A stretch of DNA of 64,000 bases from Ruegeria discodermiae (GTDB taxonomy: Bacteria; Pseudomonadota; Alphaproteobacteria; Rhodobacterales; Rhodobacteraceae): NCBI RefSeq assembly GCF_030758345.1, contig NZ_JAVAMO010000013.1:62001-126000 (forward strand), written 5' to 3'. Below the pieces are notes generated by a model, which saw only the letters and a list, made by a program, of their open reading frames with translations, was not told the origin of the DNA and searched no databases. Position 1 is the first letter of the stretch, and every line of letters starts with the position of its first letter. This document shows positions 8,548-17,410 of the stretch, piece by piece. A program made the position numbers and the translations under genes.

Positions 8548-8925
8548 ATGGCCGTTGCATCGCTCGAAAACACGATAACCCTCGCCATGTCCGTCCGGGA
8601 CCGTCATGCTAGCGCCGAATGGTATGGCAAGATGCTTGGATTTGACCTCTTGTATCATGCTGACGATGCGGGCTGGAGCGAACTTGCCACCAAGACGCCG
8701 GGCGTGACGCTGGGGCTGGGTGAACAGGCGGAACCCGCTCCCGGCAACTCGGTTCCGGTTTTCGGCATCGCTGATATCGACGCGGCGCGCCGGGATCTGG
8801 AGGCGGCGGGTGTCCGGTTCGACGGTGACACCGAGGTTATCGAGGGCATGGTCAGCACCGCGACATTCTACGACCCGGACGGCAACGCGTTGATGCTGGC
8901 CCAGGATCTGACGGGCGGCAGTTGA
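8548..8925 (+). CDS. VOC (glyoxalase/bleomycin-resistance fold) family protein
   Basis: The protein has about 125 residues. It starts with a vicinal-oxygen-chelate beta-alpha-beta unit (ITLAMSVRDRHASAEWYGKM, with LGFDLLYHAD) and ends with VSTATFYDPDGNALMLAQD, the usual C-terminal VOC strand. Members include dioxygenases, glyoxalases and antibiotic-sequestering proteins; the specific role cannot be inferred. The ATG at 8548 was preferred over GTG 8530 because of the ATAGGAAAG ribosome site. The divergent HxlR regulator suggests induction by a small reactive molecule or drug. Confidence 0.85.
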   Translation: MAVASLENTITLAMSVRDRHASAEWYGKMLGFDLLYHADDAGWSELATKTPGVTLGLGEQAEPAPGNSVPVFGIADIDAARRDLEAAGVRFDGDTEVIEGMVSTATFYDPDGNALMLAQDLTGGS

Positions 8926-8932
8926 AGCCTTG

Positions 8933-10114
8933 TTAGCCTGCCCTCAGCGGGCGTTGCACCACAGCACAGGCCGCCCCCGCCAGGAGCATGGCCGAGGCCA
9001 CTAGCAACCCATCCCCGATCTGCCCGGTATGATCTCCGATCCAGCCAGCGCCGATTGGTCCCAGAATCTGCGATACCGCAAAGACCACGGTGCAAACGCT
9101 GATCGCTGCACCCCAATCCGGTTGCGGCAGATTCTGCCGCACAAAGCTGGTGATCGCGCTGGGCGGCATGAAGAAGGACAATCCGAAGACCAGCGCGGAT
9201 AACAGCAGGCCCACCGTGTTGGGCAGCAACACCGGCAGGGCCGATCCCGCCGCCACCGCCACAAGGATCACCGCCATCGGCAGGCCCGAGGAGAAACGCG
9301 CCAACAACCCACGCCACAGGAAGGGTGAGGCCATCACGCTTACCCCCAACGCCACCCAGGTTGCCGCGATCAGAATGGTGCTGATCTGATGCGATACCAT
9401 CCAGGCCGACAGAAAGGTCGGGTAGACGATATAGCCCAGTCCGAAGAAGCCATAGCTGATCATCTGCCGCAGCATTCGGCGCAAGGGGGGCTTGCTGCGT
9501 GGCGCATCTTTGGTCGCAGGTGGTGTGACATTTCCTGCGGCCCAGATCGTGACCGGCACGAAGGCCAGCGCCGCAAACCCCACCAAAAACCATGCCGTAT
9601 CCCAGGATTGCGGCCCCATGATATCCAGCATCGGTGGCAGGACGGCCCCACACAGCGCCAGCCCCAGCCCGCCACCACCGCCAAAATAAAGCGCGATCGC
9701 CAGCGCGTTGTGGCGCGGGCTGTCGGTGAACATCGACGCCGCCAGAGTGCCTCCGCAGATAAAGGACAGCGCACCGAACACCCCCGCCCCCATGCGGCAG
9801 AGCGATTGCGCCGCCAGGCTCTCGTCCACCCCGGTCAGGGCAAGGCTGACCGCTGTGCCCAGCGTCCCGACAACAAAAAGCCGCCCCGGCGTGACCCGCC
9901 GGATCATCGCCATGGTGGCCACCGCGCCCGCCAGATACCCGATCGCATTGGCCGTGTTCAGCCACCCGGCCTGCGTATAGCTCCAATGCAGGCTTTCGCG
10001 CATCGCGGGCAGGATCAGCCCGTAAGAAAACCGCCCGAACCCGTTTGAGATGGCAACACTCAGCGCAAGGCCCAGCAGCACAAGCCACGGTCTGCTTAGG
10101 TGAAAGGCGCGCAT
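8933..10114 (-). CDS. MFS transporter, YbfB/YjiJ family
   Basis: The 393-residue protein has about 12 hydrophobic helices. The N-terminus NGFGRFSYGLILPAMRESLHWS and then GWLNTANAIGYLAGA is the signature of the YbfB/YjiJ branch of the major facilitator superfamily. The substrate is unknown for most members; efflux is the usual guess. The ATG at 10114 has a GGGGAC ribosome site. It is convergent with the VOC gene, with 7 bp between the stops, and divergent from pheS. Confidence 0.88.
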   Translation of the reverse strand: MRAFHLSRPWLVLLGLALSVAISNGFGRFSYGLILPAMRESLHWSYTQAGWLNTANAIGYLAGAVATMAMIRRVTPGRLFVVGTLGTAVSLALTGVDESLAAQSLCRMGAGVFGALSFICGGTLAASMFTDSPRHNALAIALYFGGGGGLGLALCGAVLPPMLDIMGPQSWDTAWFLVGFAALAFVPVTIWAAGNVTPPATKDAPRSKPPLRRMLRQMISYGFFGLGYIVYPTFLSAWMVSHQISTILIAATWVALGVSVMASPFLWRGLLARFSSGLPMAVILVAVAAGSALPVLLPNTVGLLLSALVFGLSFFMPPSAITSFVRQNLPQPDWGAAISVCTVVFAVSQILGPIGAGWIGDHTGQIGDGLLVASAMLLAGAACAVVQRPLRAG

Positions 10115-10234
10115 ATCGGGGTCCCCGGTTTGGTCGGTTCACCCTGCAACGCAGGACGATGCAGCGCAATCCCGCCCTCTTGCTTTCGCGGACCCGTGTG
10201 GTAGCAGGGCGCAAGCAGAATTCAGGGGACCGTC

Positions 10235-11308
10235 ATGGACGATCTTAAGGCAAAATATCTGGGTCAGATCGCGGATGCGGGCGACGAAGACGCGCTGGAG
10301 GCGATCCGGCTCGCCGCTGTGGGCAAGAAAGGCGAGGTTGCGCTGAAAATGCGCGAGCTTGGCAAGATGACCCCCGAAGAGCGTCAGGTGGCAGGCCCCG
10401 CCCTGAACGCGCTGAAAGATGAGATCAACTCGGCGCTTTCCGCCAAGAAATCCGCGCTGGCCGATGCCGCGCTGGATGAGCGTCTGCGCACCGAATGGCT
10501 GGACGTGACGCTGCCTGCGCGCGACCGCCGTCAGGGTTCGATCCACCCGGTCAGCCAGGCCAGCGAGGAGCTGACCGCGATTTTTGCCGAGCTTGGCTTC
10601 TCTGTCGCCGAAGGTCCGCGGATCGAGACCGACTGGCACAATTTCGACGCGCTCAACATCCCCAGCCACCACCCCGCGCGGGCCGAGATGGATACGTTTT
10701 ATATGCACCGCACCGAGGGCGACAACCGCCCGCCGCATGTGCTGCGCACCCATACCTCGCCGGTGCAGATCCGCTCGATGGAACTGCAGGGCGCGCCGAT
10801 CCGGGTGATCTGCCCCGGAGGTGTCTACCGCGCCGATTATGACCAGACCCATACGCCGATGTTCCATCAGGTCGAGGGGCTGGCCATCGATAAAGACATC
10901 TCCATGGCCAACCTGAAATGGGTGCTAGAGGAGTTCGTGAAGGCCTTCTTCGAGGTGGACGGGGTCGAACTGCGCTTTCGCGCCTCGCATTTCCCCTTCA
11001 CCGAACCGTCGGCTGAGGTCGATATCCGCTGCTCCTGGGAAGGCGGTCAGCTGAAGATCGGAGAAGGCGACGACTGGCTGGAGATTCTGGGCTCCGGCAT
11101 GGTCCACCCCAAGGTGATCGCCGCTGGCGGGATCGACCCGGAGGTCTATCAGGGCTTTGCCTTCGGCATCGGCATCGACCGACTGGCGATGCTGAAATAC
11201 GGCATACCCGACCTGCGGGCGTTCTTTGATTCCGACCTGCGCTGGCTGCGCCATTACGGGTTCGCGGCGCTGGATATGCCGAACCTGCATGGTGGTTTGA
11301 GTAGGTGA
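10235..11308 (+). CDS. pheS: Phenylalanyl-tRNA synthetase alpha subunit
   Basis: The 357-residue protein has an N-terminal coiled-coil arm (about 1-90) followed by the class II catalytic core. [20 protein letters not shown] leads to motif 2 ([20 protein letters not shown]), and motif 3 is [18 protein letters not shown]. It forms the cytoplasmic alpha2beta2 enzyme with PheT and charges tRNA-Phe. The pheT partner is not adjacent: about 2.3 kb of unrelated DNA begins at its stop codon, which overlaps the next start by 4 bp (GTGA). The protein ends GGLSR. Confidence 0.97.
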   Translation: MDDLKAKYLGQIADAGDEDALEAIRLAAVGKKGEVALKMRELGKMTPEERQVAGPALNALKDEINSALSAKKSALADAALDERLRTEWLDVTLPARDRRQGSIHPVSQASEELTAIFAELGFSVAEGPRIETDWHNFDALNIPSHHPARAEMDTFYMHRTEGDNRPPHVLRTHTSPVQIRSMELQGAPIRVICPGGVYRADYDQTHTPMFHQVEGLAIDKDISMANLKWVLEEFVKAFFEVDGVELRFRASHFPFTEPSAEVDIRCSWEGGQLKIGEGDDWLEILGSGMVHPKVIAAGGIDPEVYQGFAFGIGIDRLAMLKYGIPDLRAFFDSDLRWLRHYGFAALDMPNLHGGLSR

Positions 11309-11907
11309 CTATAACCACCAGCGGTATTTTCGAAGGTATTGCAGCACTTAGCCAAGTTGTCATCGCTGGTTCCGTTTCTGCCGGTGTTTGGGTGGCATAC
11401 AGGCAACTTGGTTCGTGGCGAACTGAAAGTCAGTTGACAAAAAGAGCCGTTGTTGCCGAAGAACTGATATCGGCAGTGCATGAAGCAGATGAGGCATTGC
11501 GCTTTGTTCGGAGTCCTTGGAGCAGCGTTCCAGCCGACAATTTGTCCAACAAGATGCCCTCGCAATGGCGAGAACGCCTTGTGAGATTGGACAAGCGTCG
11601 CGATGATTTTCTTAGATTGCGTCGCGCTCAAACTCGTTGCCGGGCCTTCATCGGAGATTCCGATGTAGACGCTTCCGTCGAGGAACTATTCAAAATCAGG
11701 CAATCCGTTTGGGCCGCTCTTGAGACTTTGGACTCAGGAACAGAAGATGGTGGCGACGAAGAGCTAAGAGAATTTTATTTGGGTCTAAGTTGGAAGGTCT
11801 GGGGCGGCTATAACGAGCGAGATAAACTTGGGCTGTGCCAAGAGGCAGCTTTGTCGACTATAGAAGACCGACTTTATCCGATCCTCCGGTTGCAAAGCTC
11901 GAACTAA
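11305..11907 (+). CDS. Membrane-anchored protein of unknown function inserted behind pheS
   Basis: The protein has 200 residues from a GTG overlapping the pheS stop. One membrane helix lies near the N-terminus (about 12-34, [19 protein letters not shown]), followed by a mostly helical soluble part rich in Arg, Glu and Trp ([20 protein letters not shown]). I do not recognise the family. The gene is visibly more AT-rich and uses more A/T-ending codons than pheS or pheT, suggesting recent acquisition. Its position between the two synthetase genes and its anchored, helical layout would suit an accessory or defence-type gene, but nothing in the protein proves this. Confidence 0.6.
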   Translation: MTITTSGIFEGIAALSQVVIAGSVSAGVWVAYRQLGSWRTESQLTKRAVVAEELISAVHEADEALRFVRSPWSSVPADNLSNKMPSQWRERLVRLDKRRDDFLRLRRAQTRCRAFIGDSDVDASVEELFKIRQSVWAALETLDSGTEDGGDEELREFYLGLSWKVWGGYNERDKLGLCQEAALSTIEDRLYPILRLQSSN

Positions 11908-12230
11908 TGCTGGACGGCACGCTGATGGGAACGTTTTTCTTCTGCTAAACATGAGCCTAGATCGCAGTAGCGACATTTTCTTAGTTATCGCGTTCTAACT
12001 GGAGCGAGGAATCAAATCCGAAGGCCGCCGCGCCATCGCCAGACCGCCCGGACGGGTTGGCGATTTTGCTGCCTCTAGCGCTTCATTCGCATGTCATAGG
12101 GTTTGGCTGGGACAAAGTGACCGGCTTAGATGTTGGATCGCCATCCCGCGGTCTGGCGATGGCGCGGCTCAGCGCTTTTCCCACGGGGTTGTGACGTGAC
12201 ATTGAGCGCGGGGCGGATAGGCTCCGCCTC
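11908..12230. other. Intergenic region with a long inverted repeat
   Basis: These 323 bases hold no convincing gene. The left part is AT-rich like the preceding gene. From 12020 the sequence becomes GC-rich and contains the 21-bp inverted repeat listed separately. A short hairpin (12212-12217 with 12223-12228) sits just before the next start codon. Confidence 0.6.
12027..12168. repeat. Perfect 21-bp inverted repeat flanking 100 bp
   Basis: Bases 12027-12047 are the exact reverse complement of 12148-12168, with 100 bp between. The core reads CGCCATCGCCAGACC on one arm. Pairing stops at both ends of the arms. It could be terminal repeats of a miniature mobile element, a recombination scar at the edge of the insert after pheS, or one copy of an intergenic repeat family. 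No transposase is present. Confidence 0.8.
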
Positions 12231-13022
12231 ATGATCCGGTTTTTTCTCTGTCTGCTGCTGTTCACCGCTACCCACGCCGCCGCCAATGGCTGTCAGGGCG
12301 ATACCGCCTGCCCGCTGGGCGACCGTTCCTACCATGTGCTGGCGCCGGAGGATTGGGATGGCCAAACGCCTCTGCCGGTTCTGCTGCATTTCCATGGCTG
12401 GGCGCGGCAGGGGGATGTGGTGGTCAATCACGAGCGCATCGCAGGCGCGACCAAAACGCGGGGCGTGCTGCTGGTTGCCCCCAATGGCCGCCGCAAGAGC
12501 TGGGATTTCTGGACCTCGGACACGGACGACGTGGGCTTTGCCAATGACGTACTGGCCGATGTGGCAAAACACTATCCCATCGACCCCGACCGTATCTATG
12601 TCTCGGGCTATTCCTACGGTTCGGCCATGGCCTGGCGCTATGCTTGCGAGAGCGGTAATGGCGTGGCCGCCTTGCTGGCAGTCGCGGGCTCGATCAGCCA
12701 GCGGGAAGAGTGTGCTGAAGCCCCGCGCGAGGTGCGCCATGTGCATGGGCTGAAGGATCGGGTGATGGATTTCCCCATGGGACCAGGCGGGGATACGAGT
12801 TATCCGGTGGCGCTCTGGCGGGCGAAGCTGGGCTGTCATGACGCCACCCCGCAAGGCGATTGGAGCGTTGTGCCCTTCCTGACCCATTCCCGCATTGTCT
12901 GGAATGACTGCGATGCGGGGCAGGTCACGCTGGACCTGCATCCGGGTGGGCATTTCATCCCGCATGGCTGGATCGGCTGGCAGTTGGACGAGTTGGCCGG
13001 GCGCGAACCGACCTATCCCTGA
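12231..13022 (+). CDS. Secreted PHB-depolymerase-like esterase (LpqC family)
   Basis: The 263-residue protein has a signal peptide (about 1-19, ending AAANG). It belongs to the alpha/beta-hydrolase group of poly(3-hydroxybutyrate) depolymerases and feruloyl esterases. Visible landmarks are the oxyanion segment LLHFHGWARQGD, the nucleophile Ser128 in VSGYSYGSAM, a probable acid in HGLKDRVMDF, and the histidine in HPGGHFIPHGW. Cysteines in the mature part may form disulfides. Substrates in this family vary, so extracellular ester hydrolysis is all that can be claimed. It lies in the pheS-pheT gap, 58 bp before the cupin gene. Confidence 0.82.
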   Translation: MIRFFLCLLLFTATHAAANGCQGDTACPLGDRSYHVLAPEDWDGQTPLPVLLHFHGWARQGDVVVNHERIAGATKTRGVLLVAPNGRRKSWDFWTSDTDDVGFANDVLADVAKHYPIDPDRIYVSGYSYGSAMAWRYACESGNGVAALLAVAGSISQREECAEAPREVRHVHGLKDRVMDFPMGPGGDTSYPVALWRAKLGCHDATPQGDWSVVPFLTHSRIVWNDCDAGQVTLDLHPGGHFIPHGWIGWQLDELAGREPTYP

Positions 13023-13080
13023 ATTTGACATTCCTCCCAAGCGCGGGCCAACTGGCACCAGCGCAACAGGGCAGGGTCAG

Positions 13081-13491
13081 ATGAAACATATCCTTATTGC
13101 GAGCGCATTGGCGCTTGTTGCCACGCAGGTCTTCGCCAAGGACACCTATCCGCCGCTTGATGTGCTGCTGAAGACCGACAAGACAGTGACCGGCCAGCCG
13201 ATCCGCTACCCAGAGGGGCAGGCGGAAATCACCATGGCGATCGTCGCTTTGCAACCGGGGCAGAGTACCCCGTTGCACCATCATGAAGCGCCTCTTGCGG
13301 GCTATATCCTGCAAGGGGAACTGACAGCGGACTATGGCTCCGAGGGTATTCATGTCTATCGCACCGGCGATGCTATCGTCGAGGCGCTGGGCACCGAGCA
13401 TGTCGGCACCAATTCCGGGGATGATATCCTGCGCATTCTGGTGGTTTTTGCGGGCGCTCAAGGGACACCCAACACCGTCATTGACGACTAG
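13081..13491 (+). CDS. Periplasmic cupin-domain protein
   Basis: The 136-residue protein has a signal peptide (about 1-19, ending VFAKD) and a single cupin barrel. The metal-binding histidines are His66-His68 in STPLHHHEAP. The second cupin motif continues through GYILQGELTADYG and YRTGDAIVEALGTEH. Small exported cupins of this kind bind a metal and a small molecule, with no defined reaction. The ATG at 13081 is at the only plausible signal-peptide start. It is probably co-transcribed with the esterase. Confidence 0.85.
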   Translation: MKHILIASALALVATQVFAKDTYPPLDVLLKTDKTVTGQPIRYPEGQAEITMAIVALQPGQSTPLHHHEAPLAGYILQGELTADYGSEGIHVYRTGDAIVEALGTEHVGTNSGDDILRILVVFAGAQGTPNTVIDD

Positions 13492-13572
13492 CCTCGCGCG
13501 CCCCTTCCACCTGCGAGAAATATCCGTTACACGGCGCTGCGACACGACCAAGCAACCGGCGGATCACGACCA

Positions 13573-15969
13573 ATGAAATTCACGCTTTCCTGGCTCAAGG
13601 ACCATCTGGAGACCGACGCCTCGGTCGATGAGATCACCGAGGCTCTGACCGATCTCGGGCTGGAGGTTGAGGACGTGTTCAACCCCGCCGACCGGCTGAA
13701 GGATTTTAAGCTTGGCTACGTGACACATGCCGAGAAGCACCCGGATGCCGACAAACTGCGGGTCTGCAAGGTCGACACGGACGAGGGCGAGTTGCAGATC
13801 ATTTGCGGCGCGCCCAACGCCCGCGAAGGCATCACCGTCGTGGTCTGCAAGCCGGGCATGTATATTCCCGGTCTTGATCTGACCATCAACGTTGGCAAGA
13901 TCCGTGGCATCGAAAGCTATGGCATGATGGCCTCGGAACGCGAGCTGGAGCTGAGCGACGAGCATGACGGTATCATTGAGTTGCCCTCGGGCGCGGTGGG
14001 TGACAGTTTCGTGGACTGGCTGGCCGAGAATGACCCCTCCAAGGTCGATCCGGTGATCGAGATCGCCATCACCCCCAACCGTCAGGATGCGCTGGGCGTT
14101 GTCGGCATCGCCCGCGATCTGGCCGCGCGCGGCCTTGGCACACTCAAGCTGCGCGAGGATGTGGCGGTGCCGGGCGATTTCGACTGCCCGATCAATGTCA
14201 GCATCGACGAGGACACGCTGGATGGTTGTCCGCTTTTTACCGGACGTCTGATCCGGGGCGTGAAAAACGGCCCCAGCCCGCAATGGCTGCAGGATCAGCT
14301 GAAGGCGATCGGTCTGCGCCCGATCTCGGCTTTGGTGGACATCACCAACTACATGACGTTCGACCATAACCGCCCCTTGCACGTCTTTGACGCCGACAAG
14401 GTCTCGGGCAATCTGCGCATTCACCGCGCCAAAGGGGGTGAGACACTCCGGGCACTGGATGAGAAGGACTATGCGTTCGAGCCTGGCATGATGGTGATCT
14501 CGGACGATAATGGCCCCGAAAGCATCGCAGGCATCATGGGCGGCGAGGGAACCGGCTGCACTGAGGATACCGTCAACGTCTTCCTCGAAAGCGCCTATTG
14601 GAACCATGTGCAGATCGCGCTGACGGGGCGCAAGCTGCGGATCAACTCCGATGCGCGCTATCGTTTCGAACGCGGCGTCGATCCGGAATACACGCTGCCC
14701 GGGCTGGAGCATGCCACGCAGATGATCCTTGATATCTGCGGCGGGGAGGCCTCGGACGTGGTGATCGCGGGCGAGGTGCCTGACCACTCGCGCGCCTACA
14801 GGCTGGATAGCGACCGGGTGCAGTCGCTGGTCGGTATGGAAATCCCCGAGGCCGAGCAGCGTCAGACCCTCACCGCGCTGGGGTTCCGGCTGGAAGGCGA
14901 CATGGCCCATGTGCCCAGTTGGCGGCCCGACGTCATGGGTGAGGCCGATCTGGTCGAGGAAGTGGCCCGCATTGCCTCGCTCACCAAGCTGCAGGGCAAG
15001 CCGCTGCCGCGCGTGACCGAAGGGCTGCCGAAACCGGTCATGACCCCGAAACAGCGCCGCGAGGCGATGGCGCGGCGCACCTGCGCGGCGCTGGGCTACA
15101 ATGAATGCGTAACCTATACCTTCATCGATCAGGCTTCGGCTGCGTTGTTCGGCGGTGGTGACGAAAAGACCATGCTGGAAAACCCGATCTCGTCCGAGAT
15201 GAGCCACATGCGCCCGGCGCTGCTGCCCGGCCTGCTGCAAGCTGCCGCCCGCAATCAGGCGCGAGGGTTCAGCGATCTGGCGCTCTTCGAGGTTGGCCCG
15301 ACCTTCCACGATGGCGAGCCGGGCGAGCAACAGACGCTGATCTCTGGCCTGCTGGTGGGGCGCAACGGTCCAAAGGATGTGCAGGGCGCTTCTCGGGGTG
15401 TGGATGTATTTGACATCAAGGCTGATACCGAGGCAGTTCTGGCCGCCATTGGTGCACCCGCCAAGGTGCAGATTCTGCGCGGCGCGGATACCTGGTGGCA
15501 TCCCGGTCGCCACGGCAAGATCTGTTTGGGTCCCAAGAAGGTGCTGGGCGTCTTTGGCGAGCTGCACCCACGCGTATTGCAGGCGATGGATGTCAAAGGC
15601 CCGGCGATGGCCTTCACCATCTGGCCTGATGAGGTGCCGATGCCCCGGAAATCGGGCGCAACCCGCTCGGCGCTGGAACTGCGCGATCTGCAGGCGGTCG
15701 AACGCGACTTTGCCTTTGTGGTCGATGCCGATGTCGAGGCTTTGACACTGGTCAACGCCGCCGCAGGGGCCGACAAGACACTGATCGATGGTGTGCGGGT
15801 GTTCGACGAATTCATCGATGGCAGCCTGGGAGATGGCAAGAAATCCCTCGCCATCACCGTGCGCCTGCAACCGAGCGAAAAGACGTTGAAGGAAGCCGAC
15901 ATCGAAGCCGTCAGCGCCAAGATCGTCGAGAAGGTGGCCAAGGCAACGGGCGGCGTGCTGCGCGGTTGA
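13573..15969 (+). CDS. pheT: Phenylalanyl-tRNA synthetase beta subunit
   Basis: The 798-residue protein begins MKFTLSWLKDHLETDASVDE. It has an EMAP-II-like tRNA-binding domain (about 39-148, HPDADKLRVCKVD and CGAPNAREG). Next is the B3/B4 editing region (SALVDITNYMTFD), then B5, then the catalytic-like core (RPALLPGLLQAAARN). It ends in an anticodon-binding FDX-ACB domain (DLQAVERDFAFVVD to EKVAKATGGVLRG). The length is normal for the family. It has its own 81-bp upstream gap, so it may use a separate promoter because pheS is 2.3 kb away. Confidence 0.97.
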   Translation: MKFTLSWLKDHLETDASVDEITEALTDLGLEVEDVFNPADRLKDFKLGYVTHAEKHPDADKLRVCKVDTDEGELQIICGAPNAREGITVVVCKPGMYIPGLDLTINVGKIRGIESYGMMASERELELSDEHDGIIELPSGAVGDSFVDWLAENDPSKVDPVIEIAITPNRQDALGVVGIARDLAARGLGTLKLREDVAVPGDFDCPINVSIDEDTLDGCPLFTGRLIRGVKNGPSPQWLQDQLKAIGLRPISALVDITNYMTFDHNRPLHVFDADKVSGNLRIHRAKGGETLRALDEKDYAFEPGMMVISDDNGPESIAGIMGGEGTGCTEDTVNVFLESAYWNHVQIALTGRKLRINSDARYRFERGVDPEYTLPGLEHATQMILDICGGEASDVVIAGEVPDHSRAYRLDSDRVQSLVGMEIPEAEQRQTLTALGFRLEGDMAHVPSWRPDVMGEADLVEEVARIASLTKLQGKPLPRVTEGLPKPVMTPKQRREAMARRTCAALGYNECVTYTFIDQASAALFGGGDEKTMLENPISSEMSHMRPALLPGLLQAAARNQARGFSDLALFEVGPTFHDGEPGEQQTLISGLLVGRNGPKDVQGASRGVDVFDIKADTEAVLAAIGAPAKVQILRGADTWWHPGRHGKICLGPKKVLGVFGELHPRVLQAMDVKGPAMAFTIWPDEVPMPRKSGATRSALELRDLQAVERDFAFVVDADVEALTLVNAAAGADKTLIDGVRVFDEFIDGSLGDGKKSLAITVRLQPSEKTLKEADIEAVSAKIVEKVAKATGGVLRG

Positions 15970-15999
15970 CCTCGCCCGCCGTGCCGACTGAGGATACGT

Positions 16000-16025
16000 C
16001 CTGCTGATTGTCTCAGATCAGCGGG
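16000..16025 (+). terminator. Possible hairpin terminator after pheT
   Basis: A 9-bp stem (16000-16008 with 16017-16025, one G-T wobble) lies 30 bp after the pheT stop. There is no following T-tract, so it would be a weak or factor-assisted terminator. Confidence 0.35.
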
Positions 16026-16191
16026 ACATCATGTACCGGAGCCCGATATGCCGTCAGCTTCGTTGTCCTGATCCGGTCTAATACCTTAGTATATTTCCGG
16101 TTTCGTGACTGGAAGGCTTTCCGGTTTCCGTGGCAGGCTGCCTCCACCGTGTGGCGCAAGTTCTGCGGCACCAAGGAACAGGAGAATAGCA

Positions 16192-16518
16192 ATGAGCGTT
16201 TATCTGATTGCAGAGATCAAGATAACCGACGATAGCTGGGTCCCGGACTATGCCGCCAATGTCCACAAGCTGGTTGAAAAACACGGCGGGAAGTATCTGG
16301 CGCGCAGCGGCAATATCGACACGCTGGAAGGCGAAGAGCGCGACAGTACACTGATTGCCCTGCTGGAATTTCCCACACGTGCCGCTCTGGACGCGTTCGC
16401 CACGGGTCCCGAATACGCCCCTTACGGGCAGGCGCGCCAGGCCGGGAGCATCTCAAGCTTCCGTGTCATTGACGACACCGACATTGCAGGCGCCATCCCT
16501 TATCTGAAGAAAGGCTGA
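16192..16518 (+). CDS. DUF1330 domain protein
   Basis: The 108-residue protein MSVYLIAEIKITDDSWVPDY, continuing with HGGKYLARSGNIDTLEGE and ALLEFPTRAALDAF, is a clear DUF1330 member: a small dimeric ferredoxin-like alpha/beta barrel fold related to NIPSNAP and antibiotic-biosynthesis monooxygenase proteins. No enzymatic activity is established. The ATG at 16192 follows a good GGAACAGGAGAA ribosome site. It is a single gene, convergent with the homogentisate operon. Confidence 0.88.
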   Translation: MSVYLIAEIKITDDSWVPDYAANVHKLVEKHGGKYLARSGNIDTLEGEERDSTLIALLEFPTRAALDAFATGPEYAPYGQARQAGSISSFRVIDDTDIAGAIPYLKKG

Positions 16519-16573
16519 TCCCTTCGCGAGCCCAGCCGAACCTGATGAAGGTGTGGCGCAATAACGACCACGG

Positions 16574-17212
16574 TTACGCGGTGCGCACCGCTTCGGGATG
16601 CGCCGCCGCAAATGCCGGGTGCGATTTGCAGGCCGCCTCGACGCCCAGCAGGCGTGGCATGTCCGAGATGTCGACCTCCCAACGGCGCGCATTGTAGAGC
16701 TGCGGCATCAGGCAGATATCGGCCAGGCCGGGGGTGGCGCCGCAGCAATAGGGGGATTGCTCAAACCCGCCCAGCAGCGCCTCGAAGGCCAGCAGACCGG
16801 GGCGGATGAAATCGCGCATCCAGATGCCGGGCATCCCATCGGCCCCGCCGGAAAGCGCCGTGGCCCTTTTGGCCACCGACAGGTTGCAGACCGGGTGGAG
16901 GTCAACCGCGATGGCGTGGGCCAGTGCCTGCACCTTGGCCCGCTCGGCGGGGCCTTCGGGCAGCAGGCGCAAATTCCGGGTCGAGTCCAGATAGTCGAGA
17001 ATGGCCAGAGATTGCGTCAAGTGCAGATCGTCGATCTTAAGCACCGGCACGAAACCTTGCGGATTGCGGGCCAGATGCACGGCACTGCGCTGCTCGCCCT
17101 GAACCAGATCGACAGGGACCGCACGATAGGCGATCTCGGCCACGTTCAGAGCGATGCGCACCCGGTAGCTGGCCGAGGAGCGCCAGTAGTCGTAGAGAAC
17201 CGTCTCGCTCAT
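16574..17212 (-). CDS. maiA: Maleylacetoacetate isomerase (zeta-class GST)
   Basis: The 212-residue protein carries the zeta-class glutathione-binding start YDYWRSSASYRVRIALN; the usual SSCS is SSAS here (Ala14). Further landmarks are NPQGFVPVLKIDD and LTQSLAILDYLD. It isomerises maleylacetoacetate to fumarylacetoacetate using glutathione, between HmgA and FahA in homogentisate breakdown. Its start overlaps the DUF2783 gene stop by 4 bp and it is the last gene of the operon. The missing cysteine is near the proposed catalytic serine and may be tolerated. Confidence 0.9.
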   Translation of the reverse strand: MSETVLYDYWRSSASYRVRIALNVAEIAYRAVPVDLVQGEQRSAVHLARNPQGFVPVLKIDDLHLTQSLAILDYLDSTRNLRLLPEGPAERAKVQALAHAIAVDLHPVCNLSVAKRATALSGGADGMPGIWMRDFIRPGLLAFEALLGGFEQSPYCCGATPGLADICLMPQLYNARRWEVDISDMPRLLGVEAACKSHPAFAAAHPEAVRTA

Positions 17213-17406
17213 GTGCCTTTGAGTGCTGCGGCCTGTAATGCCTGCCGCAACACTTGCTGATCGCCGATGTGATTGGCCAGAACCAGCACCAGGCGGGCAT
17301 TCAGGGCATCGCTTGCGGGTTTGTCCAGACCTTCATGAGTCTCCAGCAAATCGGCATAGAAATCATCTGCTGCGTCGAAATTCGGTGTCAAGATCAGATC
17401 GGACAT
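17209..17406 (-). CDS. DUF2783 family small protein (possible hydroxylase coupling component)
   Basis: This 65-residue acidic protein (MSDLILTPNFDAADDFYADL, then LANHIGDQQVLRQALQAA) fits DUF2783. It sits 4 bp after the flavin hydroxylase gene and overlaps maiA. From memory, Pseudomonas putida 3-hydroxyphenylacetate 6-hydroxylase consists of a flavoprotein of about 64 kDa (MhaA) plus a coupling protein of about 7 kDa (MhaB). The size and position here match that pair, so a coupling role is inferred rather than shown. Confidence 0.75.
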   Translation of the reverse strand: MSDLILTPNFDAADDFYADLLETHEGLDKPASDALNARLVLVLANHIGDQQVLRQALQAAALKGT

Positions 17407-17410
17407 CAGC

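Noticed and set aside
11240-11320. A tRNA or integrase attachment site at the start of the pheS insert
   Set aside because: No tRNA-like sequence, duplicated pheS end or integrase gene could be found.
13564-15870. A 768-codon open frame antisense to pheT
   Set aside because: It is a shadow frame caused by G/C-rich third positions of pheT; its translation is rich in His, Arg and Gln with no recognisable domain, while pheT is unquestionable.
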